Part shown: piece after piece, positions 1 to 7,259 of the stretch | Layout of the letters: every line of letters starts with the position of its first letter | How positions within the stretch are numbered: position 1 is the stretch's first letter | From: an uncultured Clostridia bacterium | Lineage (GTDB): Bacteria > Bacillota > Clostridia > Christensenellales > Borkfalkiaceae | Assembly: GCA_900557285.1 (NCBI GenBank) | Contig: USSJ01000044.1 | Coordinates: 1-8,132 of the forward strand | DNA length: 8,132 bases | Reading direction: 5' to 3' | Position numbers and translations under genes: made by a program | Notes under the pieces: generated by a model | Database searches by the model: none | Told to the model about the DNA's origin: nothing | The model's input: only the letters and a program-made list of their open reading frames with translations

Positions 1-111
1 CTCCAACGGACGGATATCCTGCGTGAAAGCGCGCTGATCGCTCATGACGAAAATATTTTCCTGATGCAATGCCGCATACGCGGGAATATCTCTGGGAATA
101 ACGATAGGCAT
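1..111 (-). CDS. metA: Homoserine O-acyltransferase (MetA), N-terminal fragment cut by window edge
   Basis: Partial gene: the first 37 codons, starting with ATG at 111-109 and running off the window at position 1. The product begins MPIVIP, has ENIFVM at residues 19-23 and ends QDIRPLE. This matches the well-known MetA amino terminus (MPI.vPd.lPA, EN.FVM, RA..Q.IRPL). MetA activates homoserine by acylation (acetyl-CoA in most Gram-positive bacteria, succinyl-CoA in enterobacteria), the first committed step of methionine synthesis; the catalytic part lies outside the window, so the acyl donor cannot be judged. The start is supported by AAAGGAG about 6 nt upstream. It lies 15 nt after the upstream membrane-protein gene and downstream of metY. 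MetY would use O-acetylhomoserine made by MetA, so the two genes supply consecutive steps. Identity rests on 37 residues but the match is distinctive. Confidence 0.87.
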   Translation of the reverse strand, partial: MPIVIPRDIPAYAALHQENIFVMSDQRAFTQDIRPLE

Positions 112-126
112 AATTTTCTCCTTTCT

Positions 127-636
127 TCAACTCTTTGGCGGCAAGACATTCACCTCGGCGTCACCTGACTCCGATCTTTTCTTTTCCAGGCTCAATGCCA
201 AACGGCACGCAACCAAAAACGCCGCCGCCAATACACCGATAGCACAGACAAACACCCAAAACACACTGTATTTTACATAAAATGCCGTCAAAATTATAAA
301 AACATACAAACATAAGCCGACATACAAAAAGCTTCTGCAAAAGGAACCGAGTGTTTTCAAAAAATCGGCGCGCGCATGATCTGATATGCTCTTATCTCCT
401 AAAAAGCGGATAAAGCGCACAATAGCTTTGACAGCAAAAACTACCGAAGCAAAAGCCAAAAGCAATAAAAAAATGAAGATAAACAGCGCGGCAACGTCCA
501 TGCCGAACATTTCCGACCGATCAGTGCGGAGCGCGATGCCTTTCATCCCGAAAAAGAGACAGGCAACGCATGCTCCTGAAAATAATATCGCACTGACAGC
601 AGCCGCTTTGACGGCGTTTCGTTCACGTTTTTCCAT
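127..636 (-). CDS. Four-helix integral membrane protein of unknown function
   Basis: A 169-residue protein I do not recognise as a named family. Four hydrophobic segments are visible at about residues 10-30, 47-70, 102-121 and 124-146. A polar linker with several charged residues lies at 71-100, and the tail at 150-169 is charged and then Pro-containing. The amino terminus is basic (MEKRER), suggesting it stays in the cytoplasm, which with four helices puts both ends inside. No catalytic motif, cysteine pair or transport signature stands out. It sits between metY (10 nt upstream) and metA (15 nt downstream), so it is very likely on the same mRNA. The ATG at 636 has no Shine-Dalgarno sequence in the AT-rich 10 nt before it, so translation may depend on coupling to metY termination. 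A role in sulfur or methionine transport is only guilt by association; it could equally be an unrelated passenger. Confidence 0.75.
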   Translation of the reverse strand: MEKRERNAVKAAAVSAILFSGACVACLFFGMKGIALRTDRSEMFGMDVAALFIFIFLLLLAFASVVFAVKAIVRFIRFLGDKSISDHARADFLKTLGSFCRSFLYVGLCLYVFIILTAFYVKYSVFWVFVCAIGVLAAAFLVACRLALSLEKKRSESGDAEVNVLPPKS

Positions 637-646
637 TTTTAAATTG

Positions 647-1918
647 TCAGATTTTTTCTAAAGCCTGTTCGATATCTGCAATGATATCTTCCGGATTCTC
701 GATACCGACCGAGAGGCGCACCAGATTTTCGGGAACCCCTGCCTGTTCCAGTTCTTCTTTCGAAAGCTGGCGATGAGTCGTGGAAGCGGGATGCAGAACA
801 CAGCTGCGCACGTCTGCGACGTGTGTTTCCTGCGTGATCAATTTCAGTGCTTCCATAAATTTGGCCGCCTTCTTGACGTCGCCCTTGATGCCGAAACTCA
901 ACATGCCGCCCTGCCCGTCCGGGAGATATTTTTCGGCAAGTTTATGGTATTTGTTGTCGGGCAAAGACGCATGCCATACCCAATCGATTTTCGGATGTTT
1001 TGCAAGATATGCCGCCACTTTTTTCGCATTCGACGCATGACGCTCCATTCGCAATGCGAGCGTATCGCACCCGAGCCAGCTTAAAAACGCGTTCTGCGGA
1101 CTCATGATCGCACCCATATCGCGGATCATCTGAACACGGCATTTCGTCGCAAATTGTGCCGCCGGCAAATCGGCATACACGAGTCCATGGTAGCTTTCGT
1201 CCGGAATATTAAAGGACACATAGCGGGAATTGCCTTTGAAATTGAAATTTCCGCCATCGACGATCACCCCGCCGAGCGCCGCGGCATGGCCGTCCAGATA
1301 CTTCGACGAAGAATGGATGATGATGTTCGCGCCCCATTCGAACGGGCGGCAGAAAATCGGCGTTGCAAGCGTATTGTCTACCGCAAACAGAACGGCGTAT
1401 TTTTTTGCGATCGCCGCGATCTTATCGAAATCCAGAATCTTGATGGACGGATTCGCCACCGTTTCCGTAAAGATGAGTTTGGTCTTGTCGTCGATCAGTT
1501 TTTCGATCTCTTCCGCCGGCGCGTCGGGATCAAAGAAGCGGGTCTCAATGCCGAGCTTTGGCAGCGTTACCGCAAACAGATTGAACGTACCGCCGTAAAT
1601 TGCGGATGACGAAACAATATTATCCCCCGCGCCGCAGATGGTAAATGCCATCATCGTAGCGGCGGACATCCCCGAAGCGCAGCCGATCGCCGCCACACCG
1701 CCTTCCAGTTCGGTGACTTTGCCCTCAAACGCCGCCACCGTCGGGTTGGCAAGGCGCGTATAAAAATATCCGTCCGCCTTCAGATCAAACAGATCCGCCA
1801 TGCTTTGAGTACTGTCATAAAAATACGTGGTGCTCTGGGAAATGGGAGGGATCCTCGATTCACCCGACTTCGGACGGTAACCGCCCTGTACGCATATTGT
1901 ATCTCTTTTATAAGCCAT
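647..1918 (-). CDS. metY: O-acetylhomoserine sulfhydrylase (PLP-dependent, Cys/Met metabolism family)
   Basis: A 423-residue enzyme of the Cys/Met metabolism PLP-dependent family. Visible motifs are YFYTRLANPT (51-60, substrate and phosphate contacts from the neighbouring subunit), ASGMSA (81-86), AVDNT (179-183, Asp181 near the PLP pyridine nitrogen), IHSSSKYLDGH (201-211, Lys206 as the Schiff-base lysine), HPASTTHRQLS (376-386) and RLSVGIE (401-407). The length (~420-430) and the SYHGLVY insert near 242-248 are typical of O-acetylhomoserine sulfhydrylases rather than the shorter cystathionine gamma-synthases (~380-400). It would convert O-acetylhomoserine and sulfide to homocysteine in the cytoplasm. 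The start ATG has AAGGAG about 10 nt upstream. It begins 35 nt after smpB with no terminator between, and is followed by a membrane protein and metA. The main alternative is a related lyase or cystathionine gamma-synthase with relaxed specificity. Confidence 0.92.
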   Translation of the reverse strand: MAYKRDTICVQGGYRPKSGESRIPPISQSTTYFYDSTQSMADLFDLKADGYFYTRLANPTVAAFEGKVTELEGGVAAIGCASGMSAATMMAFTICGAGDNIVSSSAIYGGTFNLFAVTLPKLGIETRFFDPDAPAEEIEKLIDDKTKLIFTETVANPSIKILDFDKIAAIAKKYAVLFAVDNTLATPIFCRPFEWGANIIIHSSSKYLDGHAAALGGVIVDGGNFNFKGNSRYVSFNIPDESYHGLVYADLPAAQFATKCRVQMIRDMGAIMSPQNAFLSWLGCDTLALRMERHASNAKKVAAYLAKHPKIDWVWHASLPDNKYHKLAEKYLPDGQGGMLSFGIKGDVKKAAKFMEALKLITQETHVADVRSCVLHPASTTHRQLSKEELEQAGVPENLVRLSVGIENPEDIIADIEQALEKI

Positions 1919-1953
1919 GATTGTGTTTCTCCTTTTCTTTCATTCGGTTACGC

Positions 1954-2403
1954 TCAGGAAAAATCTTTGATCCTTCTTTCCGTGTCGCGTTTGAGATCTT
2001 TTTCTTTTAAAGACTGCTTTTTATCGTATGTGTGTTTGCCGCGGCAAAGCGCAACTTCCGCTTTGACCAGCGAATCCTTGAAATAAATTTTCAGCGGAAC
2101 AAGCGTATAACCCTTCTCGTTGACCTTGCCGACGATCTTGGCTATCTCGGATTTATGCAGAAGCAATCTGCGATCGCGCCGCGAATCGCGGGTGTTGAAC
2201 GCGCCGCTCTTATCATAAACCGCAATGTGCATATTTTTCAGGGTAACTTCCCCTTTCCGCACAAAACAAAAGCTGTCGTTCAGATTGCAGTTGTTTTTCC
2301 GGATAGATTTCACTTCGCTGCCTTCCAAGACGATTCCCGCCTCAAATTTATCTTCGATAAAATATTCAAATCCAGCCGATTTATTGACCGCTACAATTTT
2401 CAT
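1954..2403 (-). CDS. smpB: SsrA-binding protein SmpB
   Basis: SmpB binds tmRNA and fits into the empty A site and mRNA channel of stalled ribosomes, starting trans-translation. The product is 149 residues, close to the family length of about 150-160. Family features are the N-terminal VAVNKSAGFEYFIED block (4-18), GIVLEGSEVKSIR (23-35), LNDSFCFV (41-48), RRLLLHKSEI (78-87), GYTLVPLKIYFKD (98-110) and GKHTYDKK (122-129). A basic C-terminal tail (130-149) would become helical in the mRNA channel. The start ATG overlaps the stop of the upstream acetyltransferase gene as ATGA (4 nt), with GGGGAGAGG just before it, so the two are translationally coupled. The gene lies near rnr, as in many Gram-positive bacteria. 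Here, however, it is followed by metY rather than the tmRNA gene. Confidence 0.96.
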   Translation of the reverse strand: MKIVAVNKSAGFEYFIEDKFEAGIVLEGSEVKSIRKNNCNLNDSFCFVRKGEVTLKNMHIAVYDKSGAFNTRDSRRDRRLLLHKSEIAKIVGKVNEKGYTLVPLKIYFKDSLVKAEVALCRGKHTYDKKQSLKEKDLKRDTERRIKDFS

Positions 2404-2915
2404 ACCTCTCCCCTTTCCGACGCAAGCAAACCGTAATCCGCCGCATCGTAAAACTGTCCGTTTTTAAAGGCGCTCTGCCGCAAAACGCCTTCCTTGCGAA
2501 ACCCGCACTTTTCCAGAACACGACAGGAAGCAACGTTCGGAACAAATACTTCCGCCTGGAGACGGTTGACGTCTGTCGATGAAAAAATTTCTCTGCAGAA
2601 CAAACCCACCGCCGCCGTCATAATGCCTCTGCTCCAAAAATCCGGTGCGAGCCAATAGCCCAGATCGGCACAAAACCGCATCGCGCCGCGCTTACATTCC
2701 GCACTGATGTCTCCGATCACGTTTTCACCTGAAACGATCGCCCGATGATACGCTCCGCCGTCCGAAAGAACATTCCCGATAAACCTCTCGGCATCCTGCA
2801 ATGTATAAGGATGCGGAAAACCATCGTTCAGCCAACGGACGATCCTCACGTCGTTCGCACTTTCGGCAAGCGAATTTGCAAACGACGTCTCCCAGTTTTT
2901 CAATTCAAACTGCAT
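2400..2915 (-). CDS. GNAT-family N-acetyltransferase, RimJ/RimL-like
   Basis: A 171-residue protein of the GNAT fold. The acetyl-CoA binding region is visible as LGYWLAPDFWSRGIMTAA (85-102), where WSRGIM takes the place of the usual Q/R-x-x-G-x-G/A pyrophosphate loop. The C-terminal motif NVASCRVLEKCGFRKEGVLR (127-146) is characteristic of the RimJ/RimL-like branch, which includes ribosomal-protein N-terminal and small-molecule acetyltransferases. The substrate cannot be read from sequence. The start ATG has AGGAAGG about 7-8 nt upstream. The stop overlaps the smpB start by 4 nt, so the two are made together, and a promoter-like element lies just upstream at 2947-2976. The location beside rnr and smpB could hint at a translation-related substrate, but GNAT genes insert widely and this is only inference. 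Confidence 0.88.
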   Translation of the reverse strand: MQFELKNWETSFANSLAESANDVRIVRWLNDGFPHPYTLQDAERFIGNVLSDGGAYHRAIVSGENVIGDISAECKRGAMRFCADLGYWLAPDFWSRGIMTAAVGLFCREIFSSTDVNRLQAEVFVPNVASCRVLEKCGFRKEGVLRQSAFKNGQFYDAADYGLLASERGEV

Positions 2916-2946
2916 AAAGCACCTTCCTGTACAGCCTGCCGATTTT

Positions 2947-2976
2947 ATTATAGCACAGATCTACGGAAAATAACAG
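2947..2976 (-). promoter_or_regulatory. Candidate extended -10 promoter for the acetyltransferase-smpB-metY operon
   Basis: On the minus strand the 88-nt gap after rnr contains TGCTATAAT (2955-2947), a perfect TATAAT with the TGn extension. The best -35 is poor (CTGTTA at 2976-2971, 18-bp spacing), but extended -10 promoters tolerate that. The start point would be near 2940, leaving a leader of about 25 nt with the ribosome binding site of the acetyltransferase gene. It could drive everything through metA. Read from sequence only. Confidence 0.6.
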
Positions 2977-3003
2977 GCTTTCCCTGAATTTTTTTTGCCG
3001 CGG

Positions 3004-5085
3004 CTAAAATTCGCCTTTTTCTGCAAGAGTAAATTCCACGCGGCGCGTCCCGATATTGCACGCAGCCACTCTGACCGCGCATTTATCCCCGATTTTGTAA
3101 GAATTGCGCGATCCCTTCAGCAAATACCGCTCCTCGACAAAGGTATAATCGTCCTGCGGGAGATTCTCGATGCGAACCAGCCCTTCCACCGTATTGGGAA
3201 GCTCCACAAAAATGCCGAACGCCGTCACTCCCGAAACCACGCCTTCAAAATCTTCTCCCAGATGCGAACGCATATACCACGTTTTATAGAGTTCGTCGAC
3301 CGCGCGTTCCGCTTCGTCCGCACGGCGCTCGCTTGCCGAACAGCTGTTGGATGCAATGTTTACAAAATTCTTATAGCCTTGCTCCGCTTCGCCCGCCTGC
3401 CCGTCCAAAATAAGTTTTACGATCCTGTGCACCAAAAGGTCGGGATAGCGGCGGATGGGCGACGTAAAATGACAGTAACAGCGCGACGCCAACCCGAAAT
3501 GCCCGCAATTTTCCGCACTGTATCTCGCTTTGGACATGGATCGCAGCATCACACGATTGACCACGCGGAACAATTCCGAATCTTTCAGCGATTCCAGAAT
3601 CTTTCCGTATTCGCCCGGCCGCACATTGTCGGGGTGAAATTTCGCACGGATCCCCAATTCCTGCAGATACGTCTTGAATCCTTGCGCTTTTTCTTCGCTC
3701 GGCTTTTCATGGACTCTGTAGATGAACGGAAGCTCGTATGCCGTCACAAATTCCGCGACCGTTTCATTCGCAAGGATCATGAATTCCTCTATGATGCGAT
3801 GCGCCATCGTGCGCTTATATTCGCACACGTCGATCTTCCCGTCCTTGCAGGTGATCTGCGCTTCCTTTACGTCCAGATCGATGCTGCCGCGCGCATTGCG
3901 CTTGCTTATCAGGATCTTTGCCAATGCGTGCATATCTTCACACATCGGATCAAGATGCGCATATTCGCTGCACATTCGGTCATCCCCGTCCAAAATTGCC
4001 GCAATTTTCGTATACGTCATGCGATTTCTTGAACAAATCAATCCGTTGACGATCTGACTGTCTTTGACATTTCCCTTGCTGTCTACGCGCATAATGCAGG
4101 AGAGAGTATAGCGGTCCTCTCCTTCGTTCAAAGAACAGATCCCGTTGGAAAGTTCCTCGGGGAGCATGGGAAGGACGCGATCGGGAAAATATACGCTCGT
4201 CCCGCGCGCAAAAGCCTCTTTGTCCAATGCGCCGCCGCGCCGCACATAACGGGTGACGTCCGCAATGTGTACGGACAGGAGAAAGTCTTCCCCGTCCCGT
4301 TCCACATGAACGGCGTCGTCAAAATCGCGCGAATCTTCCCCGTCGATGGTAATGACGAGATCGCCGCGAAAATCCGTGCGGCCTTCTGCCGTTACGGGTT
4401 CGGCGCTCACCTTTCGCGCTTCCGATAAAGCCTTCTGCGGGAATTCCTCTGAAAGATCCTGCGTACGGATGATCGCCTCCTCTTCCGTATTCAGATCTCC
4501 GCCCTGCCCTAAAACTTCCAGAATGTCCCCTTCGGGATCCTTGCCTTCCGGATAGGCGACGATTTTTACGAGCACCTTTTCGCCCGAATACGCCCTGAGC
4601 CCGCCGACGACCCGCACAGGTTCGCAGAACTTCCGCTCGTCCGCTTCCACCATTCCGCACCGACGGTCCCTGTAATAAGTTCCCGTCAGCTGAACCATGC
4701 CGCGCTTTAAAATACTGTAAACCGCCGCCTCATCGCCGCGCTCCCCGCCGACAATGCGCGCAAATACCATATCGCCGTGCAGTGCGCCCCGCAAAGATTT
4801 ATGCGGTATAAACAAATCGTCTTGCCCGTCGCGCAGTAAAAACGCAAAACCGCGTTCGTTGCCCTGGATCGTTCCGCGGATAAGCCCCAGCTTTTCGGGC
4901 AAAACATACCTGCCGCGCTCGTCCCGCACAATACATCCTTCCGACTCCAGGTCTTTCAACATCCGCATTATGCTCTCGCGCTCGCCCTTTCCGCCCGCAC
5001 CGAGCAGCCTGCAGATCTCCGAAGGTTTTTTATAACAGAGTTCGCCCGTATTGAATTTTTCCGTTAAGATTTCTATCGCTGTCAT
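3004..5085 (-). CDS. rnr: Ribonuclease R (3'-5' exoribonuclease)
   Basis: RNase R degrades structured RNA from the 3' end and in many bacteria clears mRNAs released by trans-translation. From the ATG at 5085 the protein is 693 residues: an N-terminal winged-helix-like segment (1-65), cold-shock/OB domains (about 67-200), the RNB catalytic domain (about 235-565) and a C-terminal S1 domain (about 612-688). IDGEDSRDFDDA holds the metal-binding aspartates D251, D254, D256 and D257, and HFTSPIRRYPDLLVHR (539-554) is the classic RNB signature. The protein ends right after S1, without the long basic tail of E. coli RNase R. The frame stays open 10 codons further to a TTG at 5115, but the ATG is preferred because GGAGA lies about 9-10 nt before it. 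The gene is 115 nt after secG, past a strong terminator; I see no convincing promoter of its own. Confidence 0.96.
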   Translation of the reverse strand: MTAIEILTEKFNTGELCYKKPSEICRLLGAGGKGERESIMRMLKDLESEGCIVRDERGRYVLPEKLGLIRGTIQGNERGFAFLLRDGQDDLFIPHKSLRGALHGDMVFARIVGGERGDEAAVYSILKRGMVQLTGTYYRDRRCGMVEADERKFCEPVRVVGGLRAYSGEKVLVKIVAYPEGKDPEGDILEVLGQGGDLNTEEEAIIRTQDLSEEFPQKALSEARKVSAEPVTAEGRTDFRGDLVITIDGEDSRDFDDAVHVERDGEDFLLSVHIADVTRYVRRGGALDKEAFARGTSVYFPDRVLPMLPEELSNGICSLNEGEDRYTLSCIMRVDSKGNVKDSQIVNGLICSRNRMTYTKIAAILDGDDRMCSEYAHLDPMCEDMHALAKILISKRNARGSIDLDVKEAQITCKDGKIDVCEYKRTMAHRIIEEFMILANETVAEFVTAYELPFIYRVHEKPSEEKAQGFKTYLQELGIRAKFHPDNVRPGEYGKILESLKDSELFRVVNRVMLRSMSKARYSAENCGHFGLASRCYCHFTSPIRRYPDLLVHRIVKLILDGQAGEAEQGYKNFVNIASNSCSASERRADEAERAVDELYKTWYMRSHLGEDFEGVVSGVTAFGIFVELPNTVEGLVRIENLPQDDYTFVEERYLLKGSRNSYKIGDKCAVRVAACNIGTRRVEFTLAEKGEF

Positions 5086-5150
5086 TTTTCGATTTTCTCC
5101 GTCGCAGTGCGGCAAATTCGCTGTTTTCCCGCCTCTTTTGTTATTTTACG

Positions 5151-5185
5151 AAAAAAGAAAAGCGGCTATTCATCAGAATAGCCGC
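5151..5185 (-). terminator. Intrinsic terminator after secG
   Basis: Perfect 10-bp inverted repeat GCGGCTATTC (5162-5171) and GAATAGCCGC (5176-5185) with a 4-nt loop. On the minus strand it is followed directly by TTTTCTTTTTT (5161-5151). This is a textbook rho-independent terminator 15 nt past the secG stop. The plus strand has no T tract after the hairpin, so it acts in one direction only. Confidence 0.92.
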
Positions 5186-5200
5186 CGAAATCGCCGCATG

Positions 5201-5533
5201 TTAAGCCGCAACGCCCCAGATCGTACCGAATTGCAGAATGAAGAACAGAACCGCCAATACGCCGAGCACGATCAGAGAAATGGTCGTCCATTTCTTCATC
5301 TTGCTTTCCATTGACCTGCCCTTATTCTTACCGAAGAAAGTTTCGCTGCTTCCGCCGAGCGCGTCGATACCCGTAGAGTTACCGGGCTGGAACAAAACGA
5401 TCACGATCGCGACGATCGCAGCCAAAACCATCAGCGCCAAAAGTACAAGGCTGACTATCTGATATACTGTCCATACTCCGTCACTGGGCAACGGAGCCAA
5501 CATATTATTGATCATAGACATCATGTCGGGCAT
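5201..5533 (-). CDS. secG: Preprotein translocase subunit SecG
   Basis: Small membrane subunit of the SecYEG channel, which assists SecA-driven protein export. From the ATG at 5533 it is 110 residues with two membrane segments (about 25-48 and 84-103). They are joined by the SecG-type loop VLFQPGNSTGIDALGGSSETFFG (46-68), where FQPG...GGSSETFFG parallels the conserved Q-G...GG-fG pattern of the family. The roughly 20 residues before the first helix are slightly more than in many homologues. The start is chosen because GGGGAG lies 8 nt upstream. Starting further upstream (5593) would place coding sequence over the promoter at 5579-5607. The gene sits between gpmI and rnr, its usual Gram-positive neighbourhood, and ends at a strong terminator. 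Confidence 0.93.
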   Translation of the reverse strand: MPDMMSMINNMLAPLPSDGVWTVYQIVSLVLLALMVLAAIVAIVIVLFQPGNSTGIDALGGSSETFFGKNKGRSMESKMKKWTTISLIVLGVLAVLFFILQFGTIWGVAA

Positions 5534-5578
5534 AATTCTCACTCCCCTGAACTGACTTTTTAAATCCAATGCTTGTAT

Positions 5579-5607
5579 AGTATAGCATAACACACAGGAT
5601 TTTTCAA
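5579..5607 (-). promoter_or_regulatory. Promoter of secG
   Basis: On the minus strand, TTGAAA (5607-5602) and TATACT (5584-5579) are separated by exactly 17 bp. TG lies one base before the -10 (TGCTATACT), giving two 5/6 matches plus an extended -10. Transcription would start near 5572, about 40 nt before the secG ATG. The stretch just upstream (5608-5655) is rich in A tracts and could act as an UP element; that part is inference. Confidence 0.82.
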
Positions 5608-5655
5608 CCTTTTTTTATCCGCTTTTGCACGATTTTTTTCAGTTTTTCAATTTTT

Positions 5656-7194
5656 TTAGCGCTCGATCAGCGTCTTGCCCGTCATTTCCGCAGGCACGGC
5701 GAGCCCCATCATGTCCAAAAGGGTGGGAGCAAGATCCGCCAGCACGCCGCCCGAACGCAGCTTTTTGCCCTTGAACGCATCGCATACCAGAACGACCGGT
5801 ACAGGATTCGTCGTGTGCGCCGTGAACGGAGATCCGTCCTCCGCGATCATCTTGTCCGCGTTTCCGTGATCGGCCGTCAGAAGCGCTCCGCCGCCCATTT
5901 CCAGAATCTTTTTCAGGACCCTGTCCACACACTCGTCCACGGCCGCAACCGCCTTCTCCGCCGCTTCCAGAACACCCGTATGCCCGACCATGTCGCAATT
6001 CGCAAAATTCAGGATCATCGCGTCATATTCGCCCGTCGAAAGCTGCTCGATCACCTTGTCCGTCACTTCATACGCGCTCATCTCCGGTTTCAGGTCATAC
6101 GTCGCTACCTTCGGCGAAGGGATCAGTACGCGCACTTCGCCTTTATTCGGCGCTTCCACTCCGCCGTTAAAGAAAAACGTTACATGCGCATATTTCTCCG
6201 TCTCCGCAATGCGAAGCTGCTTCTTCCCCAAAGACGCAAGATATTCGCCCAGCGTATTCTTCAGGCTCTGCTTCTTGAAAGCTACCTGCACGTGCGAGAA
6301 CGTCGCATCGTATTCCGTAAAACATACATAGTACGGCGCAAGATACCCCGTCTTTCTCTCAAATCCCGTAAAGTCCGGTTCGGTGAACGCACGGGTGATC
6401 TCCCTGGCACGGTCGGGACGGAAATTGAAAAAGATCACGCTGTCCCCTTTCTCCACCAGCGCCACAGGCTTACCGCCCTTTACTACATTCGTCGGCAGGA
6501 CAAATTCATCCGTCACGTCGCCCTTGTACGATTCTTCGATCGCTTCCGCCGCATCTTCCGCATGGATCCCGTTGCCCAGCGTCAGCATCTCGTATGCCTT
6601 CGATACGCGCTCCCAACGATTGTCACGATCCATCGCGTAATACCTTCCGCATACCGATGCGATCGTCCCGAACTGAAGAGCATCCATTTCTTTTTGCAGA
6701 TCACGCACAAATCCTGCGCCCGACGTCGGAGAAACGTCGCGCCCGTCCATAAAACAGTGCACGTATGCATTCTCCAGCCCCTGCTGCTTGCACATCTTCA
6801 AAAGCGCATACAGGTGCGTATTGTGACTGTGTACGCCGCCGTCCGACAAAAGTCCCCAGATATGCAGTTTCTTTCCGTTTTCCTTCGCGCTCTTCATCGC
6901 TCCGAGCAACGCTTCGTTTTTGAAAAATTCTCCGTCTTCGATCTCTTTCGTGATCTTCGTCAGCTCCTGATAGACGATTCTGCCCGCACCCATATTCAGA
7001 TGCCCGACCTCCGAATTGCCCATCTGCCCGTCCGGAAGTCCGACGCTCAGCCCGGACGCTCCCAGCTGCGACGACGGGTATTCCGCCATGTACTTCTTTA
7101 CATTGGGACTGCCTTCCAGAGCAATCGCATTTCCTTTCGTTTCGGGATTGATCCCGTATCCGTCCATAATAATGATCGCATAAGGTTTCTTCAT
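5656..7194 (-). CDS. gpmI: 2,3-bisphosphoglycerate-independent phosphoglycerate mutase
   Basis: Cytoplasmic glycolytic enzyme that interconverts 3- and 2-phosphoglycerate using a phosphoserine intermediate and two metal ions, usually manganese. From the ATG at 7194 it is 512 residues, the normal length. Asp11 in IMDGYG is a metal ligand, and Ser61 in MGNSEVGHLNMGAGR (58-72) is the catalytic serine. Also visible are HSHNTHL (122-128), DGRDVSPTSG (150-159), NFRPDRARE (257-265), CDMVGHTG (400-407, ligands D401 and H405), LTADHGN (439-445, D442 and H443) and TAHTTNPVP (458-466, H460). The frame is open upstream to 7281, but the ATG at 7194 matches the family amino terminus and has GAGG 10 nt upstream. 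A strong promoter lies just before it. No clear terminator separates it from secG 122 nt downstream, so some read-through into secG is likely. Confidence 0.97.
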   Translation of the reverse strand: MKKPYAIIIMDGYGINPETKGNAIALEGSPNVKKYMAEYPSSQLGASGLSVGLPDGQMGNSEVGHLNMGAGRIVYQELTKITKEIEDGEFFKNEALLGAMKSAKENGKKLHIWGLLSDGGVHSHNTHLYALLKMCKQQGLENAYVHCFMDGRDVSPTSGAGFVRDLQKEMDALQFGTIASVCGRYYAMDRDNRWERVSKAYEMLTLGNGIHAEDAAEAIEESYKGDVTDEFVLPTNVVKGGKPVALVEKGDSVIFFNFRPDRAREITRAFTEPDFTGFERKTGYLAPYYVCFTEYDATFSHVQVAFKKQSLKNTLGEYLASLGKKQLRIAETEKYAHVTFFFNGGVEAPNKGEVRVLIPSPKVATYDLKPEMSAYEVTDKVIEQLSTGEYDAMILNFANCDMVGHTGVLEAAEKAVAAVDECVDRVLKKILEMGGGALLTADHGNADKMIAEDGSPFTAHTTNPVPVVLVCDAFKGKKLRSGGVLADLAPTLLDMMGLAVPAEMTGKTLIER

Positions 7195-7230
7195 TTTTTT
7201 CTTACCTCGCCTGAAAACTCTTTCCTTATT

Positions 7231-7259
7231 ATTATATCTTATCCTCCTGCTTTTGGCAA
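7231..7259 (-). promoter_or_regulatory. Promoter of gpmI
   Basis: On the minus strand, TTGCCA (7259-7254) and a perfect TATAAT (7236-7231) are spaced by 17 bp. The -35 matches consensus at 5 of 6 positions. The start point would be near 7224, about 30 nt before the gpmI ATG. The spacer contains an AGGAGG stretch that has no start codon after it at a usable distance. Confidence 0.85.

Noticed and set aside
1919..1953. SAM riboswitch upstream of metY
   Set aside because: The 35-nt gap is far too short and contains only a ribosome binding site.
2995..4032. Plus-strand open frame of 345 codons opposite rnr
   Set aside because: Antisense shadow of the RNase R gene, with no ribosome binding site and no recognisable domain.
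5086..5115. Ten-codon longer rnr starting at TTG 5115
   Set aside because: GGAGA lies just before the ATG at 5085, the extra residues (PHCDGENRK) include the translated ribosome binding site, and the family start resembles the ATG version.
5534..5593. Twenty-codon longer secG starting at 5593
   Set aside because: It would run through the clear promoter at 5579-5607 and the GGGGAG site of the 5533 start.
5593..5655. Intrinsic terminator after gpmI
   Set aside because: On the minus strand the region is A-rich rather than T-rich after the stop, and no stable stem was found.
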